Assembly (NCBI GenBank): GCA_003427395.1
Contig: BFEA01000033.1
Span: forward strand, 2,941,058 to 2,967,346
Direction: 5' to 3'
Source: Chara braunii
Lineage: Eukaryota > Streptophyta > Charophyceae > Charales > Characeae
Length of the DNA stretch: 26,289 nucleotides
In this document: positions 8,159-17,236 of the stretch, piece by piece
How positions within the stretch are numbered: the first letter of the stretch is position 1
How the letters are laid out: each line of letters opens with the position of its first letter
Program-made: the position numbers and the translations under genes
The notes under the pieces: model-generated
Seen by the model: only the letters and a program-made list of their open reading frames with translations
The model's database searches: none
What the model was told of the DNA's origin: nothing

Positions 8159-8617
8159 CAGAGGAATAGACTGGAGAGCCTTTTCGATGTCCTCGCGCTT
8201 GAACCCCTCCCCAACCAAGGAGTCATACAAGTTCTGTAATTTTTTACTCGTCTGTTTCTTCCCCTGCTGATCATGCCATCCGGATCCCGATCCTCCGTCC
8301 GTACCACCACCCCCACCGTCCGATCCCTTGATCAACGATCCTGCCGATTCCAAAACTCCGCGTAGACGCGCTTCATTTTCCTCGCTGAGCGTCACAAAGG
8401 TCGACTTCGCCGCTGTTCTCGAAGAACCGACACCCACTCTGCTCCCTCCTCCTCCTCCTCCTCCTCCTCCTCCTCCTCCTCCTCTTCCTCCTACTCCACC
8501 ACCCCTACCTCTTCCTCCTGCCACATTGGAATTACCACTAGCTCCACCCCTTTGTCCTGGTCCAGCACCACTCGATGCTCCCTTGTTACTCCGCCCTTGG
8601 CTCTTCTTGGGCGCCAT
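8159..8617 (-). CDS. First exon of a DHX29-like DExH-box RNA helicase
   Basis: The frame from ATG at 8617 encodes 153 codons beginning MAPKKSQGRSNKG. Known DHX29-type helicases (plant DExH family; animal DHX29, which helps 40S ribosomes scan structured mRNA leaders) start with a basic MAPKK tail. They then carry a segment of the type L-S-x-ENE-x-RLR-x-L-L and a small UBA-like helical domain before the helicase core. Seen here: a basic Gly-rich tail (1-60) with 13 consecutive Gly coded by a (CTC)n microsatellite, TLSEENEARLRGVLESAG at 76-93, and KKLQNLYDSLVGEGFKREDI at about 125-144. The exon stops inside the UBA-like domain at CTG|GTGGGT, a plausible phase-0 splice donor (8158-8153). The ATG has G at -3 and G at +4; the frame is open upstream to 8731 but that part looks like leader. 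(GA)n on the coding strand at 8803-8963 may be promoter or leader sequence. Helicase-core exons were not found downstream, so the gene is partial here or has long introns. Confidence 0.72.
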
Positions 8618-8802
8618 ATCTATCTTCTTGTTAATGTCAATCACCCCCACCCCCCCTCCCCTTCCTCCAAAAAAAACAAGGAAATAAAGAACAAGAAAAA
8701 ATAAAAATATCACTGGGTGTGGACTTCCCACTCCTCCGAGATCTCGACCTGTTTACCGTCTTGCCCTTTTCCTCACGTCCTCGTCACTACAGCATTCACT
8801 TG

Positions 8803-8804
8803 AC

Positions 8805-8867
<63 letters not shown>

Positions 8868-8933
8868 CTCGTCACTTGACGATCGACACCCTCTCTCTCT
8901 CTCTCTCTCTCTCGTCCTCGTCACTTGACGATC

Positions 8934-8973
<40 letters not shown>

Positions 8974-8995
8974 TACACACACACACACACACACA
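8803..8995. repeat. (CT)n and (CA)n microsatellites with duplicated spacers
   Basis: Three CT runs are separated by near-identical spacers containing CGTCCTCGTCACTTGACGAT (about 8865 and 8914), and then pass into CA repeats at 8964-8995. The arrangement looks like slippage plus segmental duplication. It lies about 190 bp upstream of the helicase start codon. Confidence 0.9.
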
Positions 8996-9540
8996 CGGCT
9001 CTCTACACTGCAACCTCTCAGGCCATACACTACCGCCCCCGTGCCCCAGATGGGCGGGTTTATTCCAGGTCTCAAGCATTTTTCAACTGGTCACACTGTG
9101 GCCGTGAGATTCTGAGATCGAATGGCGGCTACCCGCAGATACTCCAACCCAGAACTAAACCTGGCCCCCGGGGCTGCAGGGGCCGGTGCATTTCTTTTGC
9201 CGACTGCAGGGTCCAACGGCCAGAAATACCGGGGGCATATAGACCCGTTGCCCGGGGGGCCGGTAGGAGTATTTGCAAACGATGACAGGTCCAAGTGACG
9301 TGCGGTGTGTGTAGCAAGGTTTCACAACTGTCGTAGGGCTATCTTGCCATATCCATGCCTTTTAGGGGTATTTGACAAAATAACCCAACTATCAGGGGCA
9401 TTTCAACAATCTTCCCTATCTTTTCCTGAAGATTGTTTCCCATATCGGCGGGAATTTGAGGCCTACACGAAAAACGTGCCGCCGATAACAGTTATCAAGG
9501 GCAGCCCTTTCCCTGTTGGCTTCCGAATATACGGGGGCAT
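8996..9540. other. Unassigned stretch with repeated GGGGCATTT phrases
   Basis: Related phrases GGGGGCATAT (9231), AGGAGTATTTGC (9266), GGGGTATTTG (9364), GGGGCATTTC (9393) and GGGGGCATTTCTGC (9533) recur at irregular spacing. They may be remnants of a mobile-element end. Frames across it are short and unrecognised. Confidence 0.4.
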
Positions 9541-9575
9541 TTCTGCAAAACTCCTGGGAAACGTGCTGGTGGTTC
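9541..9575 (-). mobile_element. MITE end fragment (CCACCAG-type TIR)
   Basis: TCCTGGGAAACGTGCTGGTGG followed by TTCAA is a diverged copy of the right end of the complete element at 19051-19259. The partner end was not found nearby. Confidence 0.5.
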
Positions 9576-9753
9576 AATGGAGTTGAAATAGAACCACAAT
9601 ACCTAAGAAACCCTGCAAGAGAATGGCAGTCATTTTTGAAAGAATTCATAATGTTCCAAAATGATCAACCGGAAGTTATCCTGGCAGCCTCAGCCAGTTT
9701 AGCTTACAGTCAGCAGACTGAGAAGGGCAGTCATTGAGAACCTCTTAATCCGT

Positions 9754-9754
9754 C

Positions 9755-9781
<27 letters not shown>
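9754..9781. repeat. Poly(A) tract
   Basis: An A-run of about 27 directly in front of the SINE head at 9795. Confidence 0.9.
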
Positions 9782-9785
<4 letters not shown>

Positions 9786-9794
9786 GCACTCCAG

Positions 9795-9925
9795 CAGGCT
9801 GGTACACCCATGAGCTGTTGAAATACAGACCGAGGTTCAAATGCGGATGCAATCAGATAAACAGAATGAAGTAATTCTGAATTACCTGTGGCAGTCAGTT
9901 CAATGACGATATCGCCGGGCCGTGA
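9795..9925 (+). mobile_element. tRNA-derived SINE, same family
   Basis: The head carries GGCTGGTACACCCATGA (A-box region truncated on its left) and a B-box-like GAGGTTCAAATGCGG near 9832. It is followed by the family tail (GCAATCAGATAAACAGAATG.., TGACGATATCG). It is diverged from the 10742 copy. Confidence 0.7.
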
Positions 9926-9954
9926 CCCTTTAGGGAAAAGAAGGAACCTCTTGC

Positions 9955-10110
9955 TTGGACCACCAGAACGTTTCCCAGCTATTTTTCTCCGATGCAGCTG
10001 CATGCGCGCTGTAACTTTCGGGGGGCGGCTGCCGGAACAAAATGGCTGGCGGCGCCAGCCAAGAGGCCCATTGAGAGGCAACCTCTGCAGCAGGCTGTGT
10101 GCAGGTTTCC
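9955..10110. mobile_element. Foldback/MITE-derived segment
   Basis: It begins with GGACCACCAGAACGTTTCCCAGC, the family TIR (see 19051-19259). It carries the palindrome GCAGCTGCATGC and a GGCTGGCGGCGCCAGCC hairpin at about 10042-10058. The right TIR is missing. Confidence 0.55.
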
Positions 10111-10248
10111 TGGCAGGCAATGCCGAAGAGGGTGACAGCACTGTCTACCACCGGACCCTGCTGCGCAATGCGATGTTGTCAAAGAGACGGTTTCTTTGGG
10201 AATGCAGGCCCAACTGGGTGGTAAGTCCCATCCAAGGCTAAATAGAGA

Positions 10249-10371
10249 GGCCCGTGCCAGCCATTTTTCTTCGGTGCAGCTGCATGCATGCCAGACCTTT
10301 TGGGGGGCCGTGGGATTCAGACGCGAAGCGTCTGCTCAACGTTCTATTCAGCCGAGAATGGCTGGCACGGG
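10249..10371. mobile_element. Small MITE-like foldback, 123 bp
   Basis: The ends are inverted: GCCCGTGCCAGCCATTTTTC at the left and GAGAATGGCTGGCACGGGC at the right, 17 of 19 paired. The interior carries TGCAGCTGCATGCATGC and the inverted pair AGACGC/GCGTCT. Too short to code. Confidence 0.75.
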
Positions 10372-10384
10372 CAGACACCCTAGG

Positions 10385-10893
10385 CTACTTGTTGACAAGA
10401 AAAAAGTACTGGCATGGACCTTTTCGCAGGCGTGTGTCGGGGGGTGGTGTTTACTAGGTGGATGGATGGATGGATAGGGGGTTATCAGACCTCGAAACAT
10501 ATTTTTATTTCTACTGATAATATAATCACAAAATAAGTAGGTTAATGTTAAATTTAACAAAAAAAAAAAAAAAAAAAAAAGAGAGAAATGTTTAAAATGA
10601 GCGTGCAGGAGGTCGATAGTGCACGGTGAAATTGAGAGGAAAAAAAAAAAAAAAGTTAAAAAAAAGGAGAGATATGACTCCACGTCTATATAGCGGCAGG
10701 TACATAGTGCACGGTGAAATTGAGAAAAATAAATAAATAAAATCCTTCTACGGCACCAACGGGCCTAGCTCAGTTGGTACACCCATGAAAGTGTTGGAAT
10801 ATAGACTCGAGTTCAAATCCAGATACGACCAGATGCAAAAAATAAAGTCGTTCTGAAGCACCTGGGGCCGTTCGGTTCAATGATGATAGTGAC

Positions 10894-10924
<31 letters not shown>

Positions 10925-11085
10925 ACGGCCTCTACATTCGGGTAAACTTGTTTGCTCTCATACCTCTGTCTCCCGGTGTCAACAAGTGCCTCCCTTTGGG
11001 AAAAAAAAAAAAAAAAAAAAAAAAATCCGGTAAACTTTTTTGCTCTCATACCTCTGTCTGCCGGTGTCAACAAGTAGCATAATCT
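10385..11085 (+). mobile_element. Composite A-tailed element, copy R
   Basis: Inverted counterpart of 3675-4390. Modules in order, most closed by an A-tract: an AT-rich block to 10558 with A22 (10559-10580); a module to 10639 with A15; a module to about 10727 ending in AAATAAATAAAT; a complete SINE (10742-10892) with A27 (10894-10920); a CTCATACCTCTGTCTCCCGG module to 11000 with A25 (11001-11025); and a second copy of that module to 11083. GTGCACGGTGAAATTGAGA occurs in both the second and third modules. This looks like serial retroposition or template switching among short RNAs. Confidence 0.85.
10742..10920 (+). mobile_element. Best-preserved tRNA-derived SINE copy
   Basis: A box in CCTAGCTCAGTTGGTA (about 10765-10780), B box GAGTTCAAATCC (10809-10820), a tRNA-unrelated body with GATGCAAAAAATAAAGTCG, a tail GGGGCCGTTCGGTTCAATGA, and poly(A) at 10894-10920. 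Nested in the composite element. Confidence 0.85.
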
Positions 11086-11089
11086 GCTC

Positions 11090-11260
11090 TCCGAACCGTG
11101 TTACGTTGAAAGTCAATTCTTCGCTGCAATCGGCTGCCGGAGATAAATGGCTGGCAGCGCCTGCCAAAAAGGTCCATGCCAGTACTCTTTCCTTGGCGTG
11201 CAGGACGTTTCGAGCCTCGGGAAAAAGAGGCTTGGAAGTACTGGTGGTTTGAGTTGGAGG
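11090..11260. mobile_element. MITE-derived segment ending in GTACTGGTGGTTTGAG
   Basis: GGCTGCCGGAGATAAATGGCTGGCAGCGCC near 11130 resembles the 10030-10050 segment. The right end GGAAGTACTGGTGGTTTGAG matches the TIR of 19051-19259. The overlapping open frames are by-products. Confidence 0.55.
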
Positions 11261-12120
11261 AATGGGATAGAAAGCTGTCGGAGAACCCTTTGGATGACAC
11301 TACCTACAGTAATCTCCAAAGGCCAAGGGTTTGTTTGCAAGAATCCCAATCCCAAGCATGAAGGATGCAAGCCAAGGCCAGAAAGGAAAATACTCAGTCT
11401 GACGGAACGATTGATAAAGCTTTTTTTGGAAAAAGCCAAACCCAGCGCCTGGCAAAAACACTGTTGCCTTCCTTAGGCATCCCTCTGATAGAAACCTGCT
11501 GGGTGCTTCCACTACTAAGACAATTGCAGATTATGGATATGTCTCCAAGTATAATCAGCCATTGTTTATGTCCCAGTTACCTCAGTGGGGAGAGAAAGAG
11601 CGGACAGGTGCAAGAGAAATGCTCTTCAACCACCAGTACCTTTCCCAGCCATATTTTTGTGATGATCGTGCCGCATCTGGCAGGATGTACCAGCTTGCTG
11701 TTTCGCTCAAAAAACATCCCCGAGAAACAGGCTGTACACGAAACTTTTTTTTTTAACCTCCAGGTTGTTGTAGAGGCTGGCTACTAGGCATATGACAGGC
11801 CCCACAGCACCTGACCATTTGATCATCCCGATGTATTGCCCAACAGGTCCCTTATGAGACACCCTCCCACCCTTACTCATCATCATGATCCCCGGCACAT
11901 CCCTACTCCCGAGGTCCTACCTGAGTATACGGAGGATCATCATCCTCCCATTCTAGTGATCTTTGACCCGACAGCAGTTATAGGCATCAGGGCTAAGCAG
12001 GTTCTCACCTCCCTCCCCAGCCCTGATTAAAGCACTATCGAACGAGCCACGTCGTACCGGGCAATTCGAGCGCTAGGGGTAAGCATGCCACTACAAGTCC
12101 CGTAGGTGAACCCTAGTTTT
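11261..12120. other. Unassigned stretch with one MITE end
   Basis: TTCAACCACCAGTACCTTTCCCAGCCAT at about 11607-11634 is another left-type TIR of the same MITE family. A frame at 11836-12030 (plus) looks mildly coding-like by composition but is unrecognised. No convincing gene. Confidence 0.4.
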
Positions 12121-12127
12121 TTCGTGT

Positions 12128-12141
12128 TAGCGCTAGCGCTA
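12128..12141. repeat. Perfect 14-bp palindrome
   Basis: TAGCGCTAGCGCTA, a self-complementary tandem of the palindrome AGCGCT just in front of the minisatellite. It could be a protein-binding site, but nothing in the sequence shows this. Confidence 0.6.
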
Positions 12142-12198
12142 GTATGGTTGGCGGGCCGCCGCAGCACGCGGATGGTGGCATGCTGGCTGCTTGCAGGC

Positions 12199-12481
12199 GA
12201 GGCGCTGGCTGGTCGGAGGTGGCAGGGTGCTGGCTTCTCGTAGGTTGCGAGGCGCTGGCTTCTCGTAGGTTGCGAGGCGCTGGCTTCTCGCGAGTGGCGA
12301 GGCGCTGGCTGTGTGAGTGCAGCGAGGCGCTGGCTGCTGGCGGGGGGCGAGGCGCTGGCAACAGGTGAGTGGTGGGGCGCTGGTGACTTGCGGCTGGCGA
12401 GGCGCTGGCTTGGGGTGACTAGTAAGATGCTAGCTGATACGTGGCGCGGTGCTGGCAGCCGACGGGAGGGAGGCGCTGGTG
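12199..12481. repeat. 25-bp GC-rich minisatellite, about 12 units
   Basis: The core GAGGCGCTGGCT starts at 12199, 12224, 12249, 12274, 12299, 12324, 12349, 12374, 12399 and 12424. That is a strict 25-bp period, then two irregular units at 12446 and 12470, plus an orphan core at 12544. The 13-base linkers vary far more than the core. As 25 is not a multiple of 3, the open frames across it are not a repeat protein. Confidence 0.95.
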
Positions 12482-12549
12482 CGAGGGTGTTGTGATGTTG
12501 TGAATTAGATGGGGGATAGCGCTTGACGCACGCGCGGTATCCAGAGGCG

Positions 12550-13340
12550 CTGGGTCATTACTACGTCACAGGCTGACGTGGCATCTGGCCTGAGGCACAA
12601 AGGAAAAGGGAGAATGGTAGCGGCAGCTGCTGTTTGAAGATTTTCCCTGTGTTTTTCACATGAAGTACTGCATAGCCAAGACCTTTAAAGAGGCTGGAGA
12701 GCTCATGCGAGTTGACGAAAGTCGATGTCGGGGGAGGAAAGTGGAGTCAGCCCCATGGAGACCAAAGTGCGGAGAACATTTGTCCTACTTGAAGAATCAT
12801 CACAGTGCCACTGGGAGAGTATCATCAAGAGAGCAGCTAGGAGGTCATCATCAACCTATATATGTGCTTTCGTCTGTTTTTTTCCTTGTGCAGGTTATCC
12901 ATCAAGAGCATCAATTTTTTCATCATTGTCATTTCAGCAGGGGGTTTTCATCAAGGACACCGTCATTTTGTAATCCTCATTTGGTTGTCGGTGGTAATCA
13001 TCATCGGCTTCTCTAATTCGTCATCCATATTATTTATCTTCTTTTTATCTTCTTCATGATCATCATCCAGACTTCTTTGTAAAAATCGTAATCATCGTCA
13101 TCTTTTATTTTCATTACAGCAATAGTGAGTTGTCAATCTTCCACACCAATGCCATTAGGGCATCGCAAGTCCGACGTTCCTTACTTATTTTCGCCAATTT
13201 TATTTCATCATCATCATCTACCAATCTAAATATTTATTCATCATCATCATCATCACGGTTTCTTTATTCATTTTTTCATCAATCAGTAGTTATCTCTGTG
13301 TTCGTGGCTATATTCTTATCTCCCAGATAGGCTATGGTCT
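12550..13340. other. Unassigned stretch with several splice-acceptor-like sites
   Basis: An open frame runs from ATG 12660 (plus). Good acceptor-like sites follow: TTTTTTTCCTTGTGCAG (ends about 12895), TCATTGTCATTTCAG (about 12940) and TTTTATTTTCATTACAG (about 13120). The DNA between them is T-rich and ATC-rich, as introns often are. No peptide is recognisable, so a gene here is only a possibility. Confidence 0.25.
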
Positions 13341-14320
13341 AGTTGGTAGGTAGGTTGGTCAGGAATGGAGCGCTACTCCGCAGGGGTAACACAAGGTGGG
13401 AGGTGATTGCCCTACAGGGAGTAGACGCAGCTGACCTGGGCTAGGGCTGGGAGATATGTATGGGGGCGCATTATCTCCTGGCGGAGGCAGACTAGGTCAG
13501 AGTGTTAGTTTTGAGGTACACCTTTCGGGGGAACTGGTTACCTCAAGGTAGAAGGGAATGGGGAGGTTCTCTCTCTCGTTGGGGCTGATAGGAACTTCAT
13601 GCTGATAGCGGGGTTGGGCTCAGCGGAGGCAGCGAGAGGAAAAAAGGAAATGAGGGGAGAGGAGGAGAATACATGGAAGAAGGGGAGGGGTGGAGATAAA
13701 TAATCATCAGCGTTGTCATCATTAGCCATCATCTTTGTGATCATCTCAGGGTACGCGTCAAATTTCATCATCAGAAAGTTTTGCTAATCAGGATTCTGAT
13801 ATTATCAGATCCTTGATTTCTGGTTGGCATTCTAGATTAGCTAATTTCCTAATTGAGTCTTCTTGTGTAATGGCCAGGTTGAGTTGGCGCCAGAACGACG
13901 CTAGCCGGCGTTGGGGCAGTGCCCTGTAACTTGCTTGTGTACGAGCTTGAGGCTTTGTATAGAGGTTTGGAATTGTCGAGGGAGGAAGACAATCTACAAA
14001 CTTTACTAATGGCTACAATCTGGTCGATGATTGTCGGAGCTGGGGTGGGTAGCGCTGCCCTGTAACCGAGCCAGATTGGGGTGTGAGACCGGGAAGAGGC
14101 CTGATTGGTGCACAACACGGGCTCAATTGTGATTGNTTGTTTGGAATNGATACANGAAATTAGGGATAGNATAGTAATTCAGTGNTGAGTGGACAATCTT
14201 TCTGATTAGTCATCATCTAGCTCTATTTCATGACCTCAATCACCCACTCTGACATCCTAAATCATCCAAAATGATCCTCAATCATCCCAAATTTTCATCA
14301 ATTGTCAATCATCAATGTAT
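13341..14320. other. Unassigned stretch, contains N bases
   Basis: No recognised gene. A local repeat links GGGGCAGTGCCCTGTAAC (about 13913) with GCGCTGCCCTGTAAC (about 14051). Several N between 14136 and 14185 mark ambiguous bases. A minus-strand frame (13849-14118) covers the repeat but resembles nothing known. Confidence 0.4.
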
Positions 14321-14341
14321 TGAATTGTATTCCCATTATAA

Positions 14342-14370
14342 GGGACGCTGGGCCCGGTTCCCAGCACGTG
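14342..14370 (+). ncRNA. Structured repeat motif, copy E (hairpin only)
   Basis: GGGAC then the hairpin GCTGGG-CCCGGTT-CCCAGC (14347-14365), then ACGTGATGC and an A-rich tail. It is the G-C version of the hairpin that appears as GCTGGA..TCCAGC in other copies. The ncRNA label is a hypothesis from structure; it could equally be a DNA-level repeat. Confidence 0.5.
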
Positions 14371-14689
14371 ATGCTTAAAAAAACAGAAAAGAAAAAAAAA
14401 AAGTTTTTTTTCCTTCTTTTCATAGAGATCCTAGCCTTATCACCATCTGCTCCCTCTGGTTATTCCTTGAATTCTTGCGGAGGTTATTTGAACCTAGAGC
14501 ATCTTCAGTTTCAATCCTCAGTAGGCTTACGGCCACCACCCGCTCCCTATACCTCTATCATCAACTGGACGTCTAGGCATTCTATTGGCATCTCCCACAT
14601 TACCATTTTTGCCTCGATGAATAGCTTGCAATGGCAGGCCAGTATGTCCAGCCAGACGCAGCGCAAGCACTGCTGCGCCCCAGAAAAAT

Positions 14690-14715
14690 CGCTGGGAAAA
14701 GTACTGGTACTTTTA
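14690..14715. mobile_element. MITE end fragment
   Basis: CGCTGGGAAAAGTACTGGTAC is a diverged right-type TIR of the 19051-19259 family. No partner seen. Confidence 0.4.
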
Positions 14716-14869
14716 ATGTCCTCCCCAGCCTGTTATCACATGCTCAAAGTGAACTTATCCGGCACAGACTCCTTAAACCCTTTTGAGAAATGGAGGACAA
14801 CAAACCCTAGGACTTTATGCCTTCCCTAAGGAGTTCTAGCTGCTTTTTTTCTTCTTTTTTTTGTCAAGT

Positions 14870-14938
14870 TGTTATTCTATCATCTGATTGCATCTGGATT
14901 CGAACTCGGCTCTTTATTTTAACAGTTCATGCGTGTGT
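14870..14938 (-). mobile_element. SINE head, minus strand
   Basis: On the minus strand it contains the B box GAGTTCGAATCCAG and the head phrase ACACGCATGAACTGTT. It is the 5' part of the main SINE family, abutting a different SINE in opposite orientation at 14943. Confidence 0.65.
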
Positions 14939-14942
14939 CCAG

Positions 14943-15060
14943 TTGATGTAGCTCAGTGGTTAGAGCACCGGTTGGAAATGCGCATTGTGGTATAGGTTGC
15001 AGGTTCAAAACTCAATTGCAGCCTTGCGCATGGATACCGTCAGGGTGTTAGAATGACGCA
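14943..15060 (+). mobile_element. Second tRNA-derived SINE family
   Basis: A box TAGCTCAGTGGTTAGAGC (about 14949-14966) and B box GGTTCAAAACTC (15002-15013), about 52 bp apart as in tRNA-derived promoters. The middle does not fold as a tRNA anticodon arm. The body differs from the main family. Confidence 0.7.
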
Positions 15061-15389
15061 CGGCTGGACACACATTCCCTTGGGCTGACGCACGGTAAGC
15101 TTATACAGACACTGCCTGTGCACCACCCAAGGGTTGTCCATGGTGTTGTATGTCAGGTCTTGATACTGTGTGGGCTGCTTGTGGCTGTTGCTCGTGGCGG
15201 CTCTGTTGATCTCCCCAGTCTGGCGTATCACACACGGGCCGTTTGCGATTGTCGCTCAAATGGTACTAGAGTCTTCAGGTCACATGTAATTGATCACGGG
15301 TTTGAATCTGGCTTGGGACTTTGGGGGGGGTCTTGTCCAGCTTGGCCTGTCATCTCTTCAAACGAATGCATAGTTCCTTCTACATAGTA

Positions 15390-15530
15390 CAACACATATC
15401 TGGCCTTCGGGCACATACATCTCGCTATACAGTTACACAGAGCGCACATAGCCTTCGGGCAGATACAAAACGCATGGTCCTATGGGCTCATGCAAACATA
15501 CATAGCCTCTGGGCACACACACATACGCAC
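15390..15530. repeat. Degenerate ~50-bp tandem repeat
   Basis: TGGCCTTCGGGCACATACAT (about 15392), ATAGCCTTCGGGCAGATACA (about 15449) and ATAGCCTCTGGGCACACACA (about 15502). Three units with no coding signal. Confidence 0.7.
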
Positions 15531-16095
15531 AACTACGATACTGGACTGGGTGGATCTATCAGGTATATGACGGGGCCTACTCACGCATGGCTTAGTTCTA
15601 GGGTAGGGGTAGGGATATAAGTCCCTCCGGCTAGTCTGAGTTCCGCCTAGCCTTGGGTAAGCTAGGGGAAGGACGGTAGGATGTGTCCACGGGCGCTGGC
15701 CTGCCTTGCTTAGGTAATCTTGCTGGGTAGACTCTCTGAATTGGGACTGTAGAAGATTGGCATTCGAAGTTCTCGTACGGCAAGGTTCGTCCGCTTCCGC
15801 TTCCATCAGGGCTGGGAGGTTGGCCCAGCCTTGGTGCTTGTCACTGCTGTCTGATCTAAGTTGCCCTCGATACTGGTAGGGTGATGGTCCTCAGTGCTGG
15901 TCACACTGAGGTAGCATAGTTGGGACAGGGAGTGCGCTGGGAGTATTAACGTGGGGATGGGTAGGGTAGGTGACCTATCCTGTCAGGACAACCATTGGCT
16001 GCCGCTACCAGCAATCGCCGCGGGTCTGATCCTTGGCCTCTACAACACCCTGGGCTTTAAAAATAGAATAAAAATAAAATAACAACAAAAAAAAA
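15531..16095. other. Non-coding stretch, no gene recognised
   Basis: No recognisable gene, RNA or mobile-element end. An AAAATAAAAT run at about 16062-16094 precedes a SINE-head fragment (about 16098-16130, minus strand). Confidence 0.4.
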
Positions 16096-16134
16096 CACAG
16101 TTCATGCATGTACTGACTGAGCTTGGCCCGTCGA

Positions 16135-16257
16135 TTTCTAGCTATTTTTTGGGTACCTCCTCATCGAAGACTTATGGAGTTTGTACCGGCAGTGTGGTTG
16201 AAATATTTTTTGGGGGACTGATAGGCCAAGGGTTGACGACAGCTCTACGAAAAAAAA
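16135..16257. repeat. Dispersed repeat R3, copy 1 (uninterrupted)
   Basis: TTCTAGCTATTTTTTGGG, ACTTATGGAGTTTGTACCGGCA, then TTGAAATATTTTTTGGGGGACTGATAGGCCAAGGGTTGACGAC and an A-run. Aligning this with copy 2 defines the insertion in copy 2. Confidence 0.8.
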
Positions 16258-16287
16258 AGTGGGGATAAAAAAGATGAATCAGACCCT

Positions 16288-16346
16288 ATCACCCCCTACC
16301 TTCACCCCCTACCTTCACCCCCTACCTTCACCCCCTACCTTACTCC
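16288..16346. repeat. 13-bp tandem repeat
   Basis: CACCCCCTACCTT units repeated about four times, between R3 copies 1 and 2. Confidence 0.9.
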
Positions 16347-16444
16347 ATCTCCCATTCAAAATGGTAATGGAAGCTCTGACTACTAGAAGCTTTACAGGGG
16401 GAAAAAAGAACTTGATCCATTTCCTAGGGAGTTCTACTACCGTA

Positions 16445-16675
16445 ATAGCTGTTTTCTTGGCAGCTCCTTAACGCAGACTTCATGGAGTTTGTACAGGCAA
16501 CACACTTTGAAGTTCGATGGCTAAATACATGGCAATCAAATCATAAGATGAGATCATGAAAAGCATCCTACAAGTAGAGAGTAGAATTAACACCATAGAT
16601 TCAAAAGCAGGCTGAAGAAAGTTTTGGAGCACTGATGGGCTAAGGAGTGATGACTTGACTCTACAAAGCATGGAC
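16445..16675. repeat. Dispersed repeat R3, copy 2, split by mitochondrial DNA
   Basis: The left part ACTTCATGGAGTTTGTACAGGCA ends at about 16499. The right part GCTGAAGAAAGTTTTGGAGCACTGATGGGCTAAGG starts at about 16611. In copy 1 the two parts are contiguous. The intervening ~110 bp is nad2 sequence. Confidence 0.8.
16501..16610 (-). pseudogene. nad2: Mitochondrial nad2 fragment (NUMT) inserted in repeat R3
   Basis: On the minus strand 16610-16501 translates without interruption to about 36 residues starting AFESMVLILLSTCRML and continuing MISSYDLIAMYLAIELQS. The latter is the highly conserved SSYDL-x-AMYLAIELQS segment of NADH dehydrogenase subunit 2 (complex I membrane arm) in plant and algal mitochondria. 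The fragment covers part of one transmembrane region and ends abruptly at both sides. The edges coincide with the gap in R3 copy 2. The intact frame suggests a recent insertion or simply a short piece. The surrounding frame to 16677 is not mitochondrial. The family assignment is strong; the insertion mechanism (end-joining filler or retroposition) is inference. Confidence 0.9.
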
Positions 16676-17004
16676 AAACTTCACAAAAATGAACTCAAAA
16701 CCTTTTGTCCCATAACCTAGGCTACTACTAGTAGGTCCACTCGGCCCAGGCGGGAGGTGAGGAGTCCGCCTGGCCAAACTTCATGGGCCTAAAAGTGCCC
16801 AAGGAAAAAGAGAAAAAAACTGATAAAATCCCTTTTCTGATTGCACCGTGTGACTGTGTTTGTCGAGTACAATGCACAATTCGTGCCGTTTCTTGAAAAC
16901 CTGGAAGCCGAATTGGCGGGGGGGTAGGGGGGTGAGGAATGGCATCCAAATGGGTTTAGAGGGGTTTAAAAGGGTGCATCCAAATTGAATTCTTTTTCTA
17001 TTTT
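16676..17004. other. Non-coding stretch
   Basis: Contains a CCTAGGCTACTACTAGTAGG palindromic patch (about 16718) and a G-rich patch at 16915-16935. No gene recognised. Confidence 0.4.
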
Positions 17005-17215
17005 ATGCTTTATCTTGGAAATAAAGAGGCATTTGGAGGTGACCCTCAGCCAAAAGTTGTTTGTACTATCATTTTACACAAATATATTTTTCTTGGATTT
17101 TTTTCAATTTTCATTTTTTTTCTCTTTTTCGGCTATTTTGCACTGGGACTGCCCAACATCTTGCCAAGCCACCCTAAGTAGTTCCAGGCCGCCCAGATCG
17201 TAGCCTAGTAGCCGA
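17005..17215. repeat. Dispersed repeat R2, copy 2
   Basis: GGTGACCCTCAGCCAAAAGTTGTT, a T-rich middle, then GGGACTGCCCAACATCTTGCC and GATCGTAGCCTAG, collinear with 3480-3660. It lacks the perfect terminal hairpin of copy 1. Confidence 0.7.
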
Positions 17216-17236
17216 TAACCTTATTCCCTTTCCGAT

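Noticed and set aside
9130-9570. CRISPR-like spaced GGGGCATTT repeats
   Set aside because: Spacing and repeat length are irregular and the genome is eukaryotic. More likely mobile-element debris.
12144-12495. Repeat protein encoded by the 25-bp minisatellite
   Set aside because: A 25-bp unit shifts frame at every repeat, so no repeated peptide is encoded.
14943-15020. Functional tRNA gene
   Set aside because: A and B boxes are present but no acceptor stem or anticodon arm can be drawn. The same is true of the 3147, 10765 and minus-strand 4030 copies, so all are SINE heads.
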